A stretch of 64,000 nt of DNA from Rhodothermus bifroesti. Its GTDB lineage: Bacteria; Bacteroidota; Rhodothermia; Rhodothermales; Rhodothermaceae. The notes beneath the pieces were generated by a model. That model was given only the letters and a program-made list of their open reading frames with translations, was not told where the DNA came from and searched no databases. Positions 9,716 through 17,128 of this stretch are shown one piece after another. The translations under genes and the position numbers were made by a program. The first letter of the stretch is position 1, and each line of letters opens with the position of its first letter. The DNA lies in the NCBI RefSeq assembly GCF_017908595.1, contig NZ_JAGKTL010000001.1, positions 434,001 through 498,000 on the forward strand, written 5' to 3'.

Positions 9716-11176
9716 TCAAGGCAAAGGCCGATAGCGTACGCCCAGCCGTAGCCCTAAGTTATCGGGGTAAAGCTGCCCCACATCTGCCCCTAGGGCTGCT
9801 AAAATGGCCAACGGACTTCCTCCAGAGCGCCACACCACCTCCAACAGTCCGGAAAGCTGCTCCGGTGGTGGCTCAAAGCGATAGGTTGTCCCCGGTTGCT
9901 GGAGCACGTCCCGCCCGTTATACGTCCCGTAGTTACGCGTGTAGGTCGCCAGCAGTCGATAGGACCAACCCTGTCCCAACTGCCCCATGAGCGCTACATG
10001 GTGGCCCACTACCCGATTGTTTTCCACCCCTTCGATCAAGCGTTGCTGCCGGTCCTCGGCCGCAAACATGAGCGGCGAGCCTACCGTGCGGCCATAGTGC
10101 GTCCACCCAGTCCGATACAGATAATGGTTGTAGTAATTATCCCGTCCCCCTGGCCCCCCCCGACCAGGACCTGGCGGCTCAGGGCCACTTTGGCGCTTTG
10201 TGTACAGAAACTCATAAACCACCCGCTGGACTAGCTTCCCTTGGCGATCCTGCAAGGATATCCCTAAAAGGCCGTCTTGGGGATTTTTAAACTTGAGCCC
10301 ATCGCGGTCTTCATACAAAAAGTGCCGGTAGACAAGCACGTCAAACCGCTCGCTATGCAGCGAGAACCCAAAGTCGTACACACCAAAGTGATCCCCCTGA
10401 ATGTAAATGCGCTCACCATAAGGAGCCCCTTCCCCCGCATTTAGGGCAAAGAAGGTTCGAAAGTAATCCTCTAAGCCTTGAGGCAGGCGACCGACATTGG
10501 GGTTGCGGGAAGTACCCCCCCAAAAGGCATCGTGCAACAAGCCGGCATAGATGCGCCACCGCGGAGATCCGACGCGCACGTAAAGGTATTTCTGGTGCAG
10601 ATAGGGATTTTCAATTTGCCGAAAGTCGCGCATCCAGCCATGCGCCCAGTAGCCATGAAATTGCACCCAGCCGCGCGTTCCAGGCACTGGGGTATAGCTT
10701 TTCGTGCGCACGACAATTTTAGGAATCGGCGTGGCATTCCCGCTTTCCACCAAAGAACCTGAAGAAAGCAGCGTGTCGACCGTGCCAAGCACTTCCCGCT
10801 GACGCCCTACATAAGCCTCTAAAAAACCTACGCGTAGCTGTGCGTAGGCTGCTACTGCATGCAACGAAGGACTCTGAGAACCACGTGCTAGCACCTCCCC
10901 ACCCAGTTGGTAGCTTAGCCAGCGTCGCGGCTGCCGCGTCCAAGCCCCCTGCAACACCAGGTAGGCATTCGACGACCGGGGATCAAACCGCCCCCATTGG
11001 TTGGCAACCAGCCAAAAAGGCTGTCGATCGGCTGAGGCACCTAGAAATCCTGCCTCCCCCTCTAGGCTCAACGGTGAAGCCTCCTGTGCTTGGAGGGGCA
11101 TCAAGCTTAGCCAACCCCAAACCCACAGTCCAATAGACCACTGAACTTTCCGCAAAACCCAACGGTTGATGTGCAT
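9716..11176 (-). CDS. Wzi-like capsule assembly / outer-membrane beta-barrel protein
   Basis: A 486-residue exported protein with signal peptide (SIGLWVWGWLSLMPLQAQ then EASPL). The body is made of alternating aromatic/polar strands ending in GVRYRPLP, typical of an outer-membrane barrel. Segments such as GFLGASADRQPFWLVANQWG, LLHDAFWGGTSRNPNVG and FGVYDFGFSLHSERFDVLVYRHFLYED recall the Bacteroidota capsule assembly Wzi family. Wzi in enterobacteria anchors capsular polysaccharide at the surface. The gene is 72 bases upstream of the polytopic-DUF3047-RND run and divergent from a GT4 gene with a 35-base gap, so a shared promoter region for surface glycan genes is likely. Confidence 0.75.
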   Translation of the reverse strand: MHINRWVLRKVQWSIGLWVWGWLSLMPLQAQEASPLSLEGEAGFLGASADRQPFWLVANQWGRFDPRSSNAYLVLQGAWTRQPRRWLSYQLGGEVLARGSQSPSLHAVAAYAQLRVGFLEAYVGRQREVLGTVDTLLSSGSLVESGNATPIPKIVVRTKSYTPVPGTRGWVQFHGYWAHGWMRDFRQIENPYLHQKYLYVRVGSPRWRIYAGLLHDAFWGGTSRNPNVGRLPQGLEDYFRTFFALNAGEGAPYGERIYIQGDHFGVYDFGFSLHSERFDVLVYRHFLYEDRDGLKFKNPQDGLLGISLQDRQGKLVQRVVYEFLYTKRQSGPEPPGPGRGGPGGRDNYYNHYLYRTGWTHYGRTVGSPLMFAAEDRQQRLIEGVENNRVVGHHVALMGQLGQGWSYRLLATYTRNYGTYNGRDVLQQPGTTYRFEPPPEQLSGLLEVVWRSGGSPLAILAALGADVGQLYPDNLGLRLGVRYRPLP

Positions 11177-11211
11177 ATGGCTGCCGCGATAAAACCCGAA
11201 GTCTGCTGAGC

Positions 11212-12321
11212 ATGCCTCCCCGCGTCCTCCACTTCAAATCGATCTATCTCAATCGCTCCGAAACATTTATTGATCGCCTGATACGCCACCTGCAACGCTA
11301 CGATCCCATCGTAGCCACCCTCTTCCCCAAGCATTATACCGAAAATCTCCCTATCTATACCCCTTCGGGTTGGTGGGCGTGGCGACGCGACTGCTGGCTC
11401 AAGCAACTCAACCGTACCCCTCGGTTTCTCTACGGGCTTTGTCGCCGGCTCCAACCTGCGCTCGTGCACGCCCATTTTGGCCTTGATGGCTACCGGCTTA
11501 TCGGCCTAGCGCGAAAGACTGGGCTTCCTCTCGTAGTCAGCTTTTACGGACACGACGTTTCCCGCCTGCCTGATGCTGCTGGATGGCAACGCCGCTACCA
11601 ACGTTTGGCGCTGCAAGGCACGCGGTTCATTGCGGCGACCGAAGCCATGAAGCAACAGCTTCTCAGGCTAGGCTTTCCCGAAACCCGTATCGCTGTGGTG
11701 CGCTTCGGCCTTGACCTACACCAGTTTGCTTTTCAGGCGCGCCATCAAGCAGGTCCCCGATTGCTTCTGGTAGGGCGGCTGGTCGAGAAAAAAGGTCATG
11801 CTGTAGCCCTTGAAGCCGTAGCACGACTCCATGCACTGGGGATTGAAGCGCGCCTAAGCTGCCTAGGCGACGGCCCCCTCCGGAACGCCTTGAAAGAAAA
11901 AGCGCAAAAGCTTGGCATTGCTGATCGGGTGCTATTTTACGGCGAGGTTACAAACGAACAGGTCCACGACGCGTACTACACGCACGATGTGCTACTAGTG
12001 CCTAGTCAAACGGCTACGGATGGTGATCAAGAAGGATTACCCAACGTGTTGATTGAGGGACTGGCTTGTGGCATTCCGGTTATCGCTACGCGACATGCAG
12101 GCATCCCCGAGCTCGTGCAGCATGAAAGCACAGGCCTATTGGTGCCCGAAGGCGACGCAGAAGCGCTGGCAGCAGCCATCCTGCGACTTATGGAAACTCC
12201 TGGACTGGTTGCTCGGCTAAGCTATGCGGGACGCCTTGCTGTTGAACAGCTGCATAGCCTGGAACGCATGGTGGGTGATGTCGAAGCCGTATATGACGAT
12301 GTCTTAAAATGCATCCCATAA
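11212..12321 (+). CDS. GT4 glycosyltransferase, WcaL-like
   Basis: A 369-residue GT4 enzyme. The N-terminus HFKSIYLNRSETFIDRLIRHL and the segment LVHAHFGLDGYRLIGLARKTGLPLVVSFYGHD match the colanic-acid-type glycosyltransferase subgroup (WcaL/AmsK). The donor site is LLLVGRLVEKKGH, and the C-terminal motif is DGDQEGLPNVLIEGLACGIPV, with the conserved glutamates. Its own 3' end overlaps the ATG of a broken membrane-protein gene by 13 bases, indicating they once formed one operon. It probably acts at the cytoplasmic membrane on an exopolysaccharide repeat unit; the exact linkage is unknown. Confidence 0.85.
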   Translation: MPPRVLHFKSIYLNRSETFIDRLIRHLQRYDPIVATLFPKHYTENLPIYTPSGWWAWRRDCWLKQLNRTPRFLYGLCRRLQPALVHAHFGLDGYRLIGLARKTGLPLVVSFYGHDVSRLPDAAGWQRRYQRLALQGTRFIAATEAMKQQLLRLGFPETRIAVVRFGLDLHQFAFQARHQAGPRLLLVGRLVEKKGHAVALEAVARLHALGIEARLSCLGDGPLRNALKEKAQKLGIADRVLFYGEVTNEQVHDAYYTHDVLLVPSQTATDGDQEGLPNVLIEGLACGIPVIATRHAGIPELVQHESTGLLVPEGDAEALAAAILRLMETPGLVARLSYAGRLAVEQLHSLERMVGDVEAVYDDVLKCIP

Positions 12322-12770
12322 CTGTTCGCCGGCTGCTTTTTGCGGTTTTGATTTTTCTCCCCTTACAATACGGCACCGTGGGCTTGGTACAACTTGTCAC
12401 CGGACGCGAACCCTGGCCTGCGCTGGTTATGCCGGGCTTTAAAGCAACATGGGACGGCCGCGCACCACTCTTGGCTTCAAAGGTGAGCTTCGTTGCCTAC
12501 GATACCGATTTATTGCAGCAGCAATTGCTGCTGCAACCTGAACGGGCATTTGCTTAGCGGAGCGTTGCTTACGGCGCTGGCCTTCTCGACGTCTCTTATT
12601 GGTGGCGCTGGTGGCTATGCCTATCGGCATTTATGCCGTACTGCAAATTTCCTTTCACTTTGCCGCAGCGGAACTGCTGCTGTTGGTTTTGCCATTAGAC
12701 TTGTGGTTAAATCGCTTGCTTTCCATACTGGGGAAAACTTCTTTCCGCTGTTGCGGCATTGGAATCATAA
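12309..12770 (+). pseudogene. frameshifted small membrane-protein gene
   Basis: The frame beginning at the ATG at 12309 encodes a membrane helix (RRLLFAVLIFLPLQYGTVGLV) and a soluble part with GREPWPALVMPGFKATWDG, then stops at 12555-12557. Immediately downstream the plus-one-shifted frame encodes two clear hydrophobic segments (RRLLLVALVAMPIGIYAVL and AAAELLLLVLPLDLW). The original frame then resumes with a plausible C-terminus (WGKLLSAVAALES) ending at the TAA 12768-12770, which abuts the stop of the convergent GT2 gene. Two compensating shifts explain all three pieces. This is either decay or sequence error. Family not recognised; a ~150-residue protein with three helices is reconstructed. 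Confidence 0.55.
12513..12536. repeat. perfect 24-bp palindrome
   Basis: A fully self-complementary 24-base sequence made of two 12-base arms (TTGCAGCAGCAA then its complement, centred on AATT). It lies about 20 bases before the frameshift of the broken membrane-protein gene, where it encodes LQQQLLLQ-like residues. It could promote polymerase slippage or cruciform-related sequencing error. Confidence 0.8.
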
Positions 12771-13595
12771 ACGCACCTGAAGCACCTCGGGAGCAAAAAC
12801 ACCCGTCTGCACCGAATCCTGCAAATAGGCCATAAAAGCCGCACGGCCTTGCACGTCGAGCTGAAAACGTGGGTGCATAAACTCGTTGCCGCGTACGTAT
12901 CGGTACCAGAGATAGGCCAGGAAATCTTTTGGCGTATTGCGCATGCGCCGCAGAAAGTGCTCCTGCTCCCAAAGGTTTTCCCCGTGAAAGTAACGCAAAT
13001 AAAGGTACGATTCGGAGGCAGGGAGCATGACGTAGCGGCGCTGGGCGCGCCATGCCTCGAGGTAGTGCGTATCGCTCGTGCGGCGTAAGTCCGGATAGCG
13101 CATTTGCGCGTCACGACGATGCACCAGCGTTGGGGGAACGCCACGCCGCAGCAATCCTAAGAACGGATGGAAAAAGTAGACGGGATGATTCACGTGCATC
13201 AGGGTACCAGCCAAGGCACAAGCGTCATAGCCCCCTTCAAGCAACACCTGCATTTGCCGCATTAAGCGTTCAGGATGAGACCAGTCGTCGTCATCCCATT
13301 GGGGCGCGATGTATTCACCGCGGGCCAAAGCCAGGGCTTGGTTCCGCAAGGTACCAATAACCCGGCCAGGCTTGGGCTCCTGGCGTACATAGACCAGCTC
13401 ATCGGCTGGAATATCGGCCAGGAGCTTTTCGTCTAGGGGCTGTTGGCCGTTGTCTAGCACGATCAGCTCCCGATGAGGATAGGTCTGCTGTAGATAAGAC
13501 CGGATAGCCCTCCGCACCAAATGCGGCCGATCGGCTGTCACCATAAGGCAACTGACCCGAGGCCAACGCGATCGTGCGCTTGCAGCCTGTTCCAT
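12765..13595 (-). CDS. GT2 family glycosyltransferase (GT-A fold)
   Basis: A 276-residue inverting-type GT-A glycosyltransferase. The N-terminal nucleotide-binding strand is VSCLMVTADRPHLVRRAIRSYLQQTYPHRELIVLDNG, and the metal-binding DXD region is QWDDDDWSHPERL at about residues 95-110. The C-terminal half is less conserved (YLEAWRAQRRYVMLPASESYLYLRYFHGENLWEQEHF). No transmembrane segments, so it is a soluble transferase rather than a processive synthase. It converges on the broken membrane gene with directly abutting stop codons and belongs to the surface-glycan cluster. Substrate unknown. Confidence 0.85.
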   Translation of the reverse strand: MEQAASARSRWPRVSCLMVTADRPHLVRRAIRSYLQQTYPHRELIVLDNGQQPLDEKLLADIPADELVYVRQEPKPGRVIGTLRNQALALARGEYIAPQWDDDDWSHPERLMRQMQVLLEGGYDACALAGTLMHVNHPVYFFHPFLGLLRRGVPPTLVHRRDAQMRYPDLRRTSDTHYLEAWRAQRRYVMLPASESYLYLRYFHGENLWEQEHFLRRMRNTPKDFLAYLWYRYVRGNEFMHPRFQLDVQGRAAFMAYLQDSVQTGVFAPEVLQVRL

Positions 13596-13702
13596 CGTGC
13601 AGCTTACTTTGGGTTAGGTTTATGCACACGCAAACCCTTAAACTCCGTTCCTTGCGAAAAAAATGAAGGGCTGGCAGTGGGTTTCGTTTTTCAGAGCGCG
13701 TT

Positions 13703-13714
13703 CGTTAATTAACG
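13703..13714. promoter_or_regulatory. 12-bp palindrome upstream of the MaoC gene
   Basis: CGTTAATTAACG is a perfect palindrome about 30 bases before the MaoC start, in the 149-base gap between divergent genes. It may be an operator; no adjacent regulator gene supports this. Confidence 0.25.
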
Positions 13715-13744
13715 CCCTTCCCTTAGGAGTTTAGAAGATGCGCC

Positions 13745-14164
13745 ATGTATACCTACGAAACGCTTCAGGTAGGTGATCGCTTTATAGCCACCCGCCGCAT
13801 TACGGCCGAAGACGTGCGTGCCTTTGCCGAGCTAACCGGCGATGACAACCCCATCCATTTGGACCCAGCATACGCCCAAAAAACCCGCTTTGGACGTCCC
13901 ATTGTGCACGGGGTACTGTTACTGGGCATTATTTCTAAGGTCCTGGGCCGCGACTTTCCTGGCCATGGAAGCATTGCGGTAGCCCTCTCGTGCCGCTTTC
14001 TCCGACCGGTGCCGGTGGATTCCGAAATCACCATTGAAGTTAAAATTGCCGAAAAAATAGAAAAACACCGTCATATTCGAGCCAAAGTGTACATTTACCT
14101 CGAGGGCAAGATGGCGGTAGGTGGCGAAGCCACGCTCATTCCTCCCTCAAACGAGGGCCTATAG
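13745..14164 (+). CDS. MaoC-like (R)-specific enoyl-CoA hydratase
   Basis: A 139-residue single hot-dog-fold protein of the MaoC dehydratase family, similar to PhaJ. The catalytic Asp-His pair lies in TGDDNPIHLDPAYA, followed by the conserved FGRPIVHGVLLLGIISKVLG helix. Such enzymes hydrate trans-2-enoyl-CoA to (R)-3-hydroxyacyl-CoA, linking beta-oxidation to polyhydroxyalkanoate or lipid synthesis. Nothing nearby fixes the pathway. It is divergent from the GT2 gene and converges on the M48 protease with an eight-base gap. Confidence 0.88.
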   Translation: MYTYETLQVGDRFIATRRITAEDVRAFAELTGDDNPIHLDPAYAQKTRFGRPIVHGVLLLGIISKVLGRDFPGHGSIAVALSCRFLRPVPVDSEITIEVKIAEKIEKHRHIRAKVYIYLEGKMAVGGEATLIPPSNEGL

Positions 14165-14172
14165 CCTCTGGG

Positions 14173-15657
14173 TTATGGCTGGGGCAGTTTAAGCGGTGTA
14201 CCGGACGAAATGGGCGCCTCTAGCGTTACCTGGTTTAAGATCGCGACCGTCTCCGGTGTAAAGCCTCGAGGCAACTCCGGGAGCAAGACCCGAAAAGGCG
14301 CTGAACGTGCGGCCCGCACGACGCGTAGGCGAATGGGCTGCACGTTCAAACGTACGGGATCCCGAAGCGGAGCAAACCCACGAATGGCCTGCAAAAACGT
14401 GGGTTGATAGCGCGCGTAGTGTGCTTGAAGCGCATAGCCTGCAAAGCTATAAACGCGACCTTCGTGTTCGATAAAGTACCGCAGCACACGTATAAGCTGT
14501 CCGTCAGAAGTTTTTCCTTCAGCGACTACGTAGACCGCTGTTAGCCCGTTGATGCGCTCGCTCCCTTGATCGATTAAGGTCAGCCCTTGTTGCCCACGCC
14601 AGCGTTGTGCCGCTGCTGCAGCAGAGGTTTCTGAGGCGAGCGAGAGGACCAGCACGGCCTCCTGCCGGTGGTCGGTCAAAATCACCTGTGATGGCTGGTT
14701 GGTTACGTGAAATCCGGTAGGTACAGGAAACCAGAATCGCAACGTGGGATGGTAGAAGGCCTGACCGTCTAGGTACCCCTGACGCGGATCCTCGCCCAGC
14801 ACGAGGCCTTCGATGCGCGTGTAGTAGGCGGCCTGCAGGACCCGATCCATCGCTGGAAGTTCCGTGCGCCAGCGAGCTGCAAGCGCACGGATCGTCTGTT
14901 CCCGTTCACCGGGATCAGGATGGGTTGAAAGAAAAGACGGCAAATTAGCTCCGGCTTGTTCACTGAGCCGCTTGAGCGTGCTAAAGAACGCAGCGGCTTC
15001 GGCGGCATCATATCCGGCCCGCGCAGCGTATTCAACCCCTAACCGATCGGATTCGCGCTCGTCGTCCCGACTGTATTTCAGAAACAGGAGCTGAGCTACC
15101 GTGCCCCCTAGCTGAAGCACATCACCTCCTGGTAAACCAAGGACTTCTTGCCCCACGATTGCGCCACCCAAGAGGGCAACCTGCCCTAGCTGCAGTTCAA
15201 AGGCGCGCTGTGAGGCATGGCGTGCAGCCACATGTCCGATTTCATGGCCTAGCACCACCGCAAGCTGTGCTTCATTGTTTACGTGCGCCAGCAATCCCCG
15301 CGTCACATAAATGTATCCTCCCGGAAGTGCAAACGCGTTAACGATTGGGCTGTCGAGCACGCGAAACACAAAGGGCGTATTGCGAAACGCTGCAGGCGTC
15401 TCTGGTCGTCGCAAATGGCTATGCTGAAGGATCACCTGTCCTAGACTGTCCACATAAGCCGCCAGCTTGGGGTCTTCATAAAGCCCGTACTGAGCAACAA
15501 TCTGCCGATCGGCCTCCTGTCCTATGCGGCGTTCCTCCTCCCAGGAATAGCCATAAAGCCGACGGCGACCACTTACGGGGTTGGTTGAAACAGCGCATCC
15601 CTCTGCCAAAAGCACGGCGCCTACCAGCAAGCTGACGAATATCGCGGCACGCATCAT
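14173..15657 (-). CDS. M48 family metalloprotease, lipoprotein
   Basis: A 494-residue exported zinc protease. The N-terminus is a lipoprotein signal with lipobox LAEGC, giving Cys21 as acylation site. The zinc motif HEIGH is at residues 138-142 inside VVLGHEIGHVAARHASQRAFE, and a third ligand is probably the glutamate in SRDDERESDRLGVEYAARAGYD. The remainder (residues ~290-490) is a beta-rich domain of the kind found in BepA/YfgC-like or LoiP-like proteins. Family members degrade misassembled outer-membrane proteins in the periplasm. It lies head-to-tail after recF on the same strand with a 26-base gap. Confidence 0.9.
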   Translation of the reverse strand: MMRAAIFVSLLVGAVLLAEGCAVSTNPVSGRRRLYGYSWEEERRIGQEADRQIVAQYGLYEDPKLAAYVDSLGQVILQHSHLRRPETPAAFRNTPFVFRVLDSPIVNAFALPGGYIYVTRGLLAHVNNEAQLAVVLGHEIGHVAARHASQRAFELQLGQVALLGGAIVGQEVLGLPGGDVLQLGGTVAQLLFLKYSRDDERESDRLGVEYAARAGYDAAEAAAFFSTLKRLSEQAGANLPSFLSTHPDPGEREQTIRALAARWRTELPAMDRVLQAAYYTRIEGLVLGEDPRQGYLDGQAFYHPTLRFWFPVPTGFHVTNQPSQVILTDHRQEAVLVLSLASETSAAAAAQRWRGQQGLTLIDQGSERINGLTAVYVVAEGKTSDGQLIRVLRYFIEHEGRVYSFAGYALQAHYARYQPTFLQAIRGFAPLRDPVRLNVQPIRLRVVRAARSAPFRVLLPELPRGFTPETVAILNQVTLEAPISSGTPLKLPQP

Positions 15658-15683
15658 GGGCTTAAAGGTTGACCAGGGTTTAG

Positions 15684-16847
15684 TTATAGGGCAGATGGTG
15701 CAGGATGGGTTTCCACAACCTTTCCCTGCTGCACGCAGATCACGCGATGCGCCCGATCAGCAAAATTAATGGCCTCCTGAAACAGCTCCTGACGCACCGC
15801 CGTTAGGAAACTTTGCCCGATTACTGTTTCTTGCTGCAAGAGCCCTAAAATCCGTCGGGTTCGATAGGGGTCCAGCCCGTCGAACACATCGTCGAGCAGT
15901 AAAAGCGGCGTTTCTTCTAGCCTTGCCTGCAGGTAAAGAAACTGTGCCAGTTTTAAGGCCAATCCCATTATGCGGTGTTGCCCTTGTGAGGCATAGCGGC
16001 GCACTTCCATGCCGTTAAGCCGCAAGCGGAACTCGTCCCGATGGGGGCCAGCCAGCGTGCGGCCTTGCTCTCGCTCCTGGCGAGCAAGACGCCCAAGCCG
16101 ATCCCGAAACGCACAGCGAATGGACTCAAAGTCGGCCTCAGCTTCAAAGGCCGCAACAGTCACGTATTCAATCTGGGGCAGCTCAGCGCTCAGTCCAAGG
16201 TAGGTGTGGGCTTCTGCCAGGAATTGGGCAAATTCTTGTACCCAGCGCAAACGCCGTTGAATCAACCGACTGCCAAGCAAAACCAGTTCTTCCTGCCAGG
16301 AATCTAAAAGCGCCGGCTGAATGGTGGTCGGCTGGCGCCGCAATCGGGCAAGCAACTCATTGCGCTGCTGAAGGGCCCTTCGGTAGTGCAGCAGATCTTT
16401 TAGGTACGCTGGGTAAGCCTGACTGAGCAGGTTGTCCACAAAGCGCCGGCGCTCTTCTGGTGGACCAGCCGTTAACGCTTGATCTGTAGGCGAAAGCACC
16501 ACTACCGGCAACAGGCCCACAAGCTCGGCTAAGCGTTCCAGAGGAGCCCCATTTATAAAGACCCGCTTACCACCTTCTAGCGCGTAGACCAAGCGCACGG
16601 TTAGCTCTGGGCGACGGGCGCTAGAGAACTGTCCTTCCAATTCAAAAAAAGGCGCTCCCTGACGCAGAGCGTACGCATCCTGAGCGGTCAAAAAACTTTT
16701 GCCCAGGCAAAGATAATGAATTGCTTCTAACAGGTTGGTTTTGCCAGCCCCGTTAGGACCTACAATAAGGTTAATGCGGGGCGCAAAAGCAACGACCGTT
16801 TCTTGGTGCGCCCGAAAATTGTACACGCGGAGTGATCGAAGCGTCAT
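15684..16847 (-). CDS. recF: RecF, recombination mediator ATPase
   Basis: RecF is an SMC-like ATPase that works with RecO and RecR to load RecA at gapped DNA. The 387-residue product starts MTLRSLRVYNFRAH and has Walker A GPNGAGKT near residue 30, the signature-like region ASQGQHRIMGLALKLAQ, and Walker B LLLLDDVFDGLD. Length and motifs are normal. In many bacteria recF follows dnaA-dnaN, but those genes are not here. The gene upstream is a 36-codon frame and then the divergent CHAT gene; downstream is the M48 protease. Confidence 0.96.
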   Translation of the reverse strand: MTLRSLRVYNFRAHQETVVAFAPRINLIVGPNGAGKTNLLEAIHYLCLGKSFLTAQDAYALRQGAPFFELEGQFSSARRPELTVRLVYALEGGKRVFINGAPLERLAELVGLLPVVVLSPTDQALTAGPPEERRRFVDNLLSQAYPAYLKDLLHYRRALQQRNELLARLRRQPTTIQPALLDSWQEELVLLGSRLIQRRLRWVQEFAQFLAEAHTYLGLSAELPQIEYVTVAAFEAEADFESIRCAFRDRLGRLARQEREQGRTLAGPHRDEFRLRLNGMEVRRYASQGQHRIMGLALKLAQFLYLQARLEETPLLLLDDVFDGLDPYRTRRILGLLQQETVIGQSFLTAVRQELFQEAINFADRAHRVICVQQGKVVETHPAPSAL

Positions 16848-16906
16848 AGCCCAGGGTTCAATTCAACAGACGCCTTCTAGACACGGGAACCCGGGCCGTT
16901 CGTTCC

Positions 16907-17017
16907 TTACTTCGGGTCTTTGGGATTCTGCGGATCGTTGCCGCCCCCTCCATTTTGCCCTTCCTTTTCTTCCTCTTCGATCGTCTGCTTAAGGATCCAC
17001 GGAGAATTTGGTCTCAT
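16907..17017 (-). CDS. small hypothetical protein (36 aa) upstream of recF
   Basis: An ATG frame of 36 codons reading MRPNSPWILKQT, then a run of four glutamates, a GGGG turn and an NDPQNPKDPK tail. It is highly charged, with no membrane helix. The same strand carries recF 59 bases further on. No convincing Shine-Dalgarno is seen. The composition, unlike a random frame in GC-rich DNA, suggests it may be a real peptide. No family recognised. Confidence 0.35.
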   Translation of the reverse strand: MRPNSPWILKQTIEEEEKEGQNGGGGNDPQNPKDPK

Positions 17018-17128
17018 TGGGATTTGGGCTCAGGCGTTTGAGATTCATTTTAAGATACGCCCCACCCTTTCGTAACGCAACAGCGTTGTTTTGGCTTAAA
17101 TTTGTCAAATAAATCCGCTAAAAAGTTT

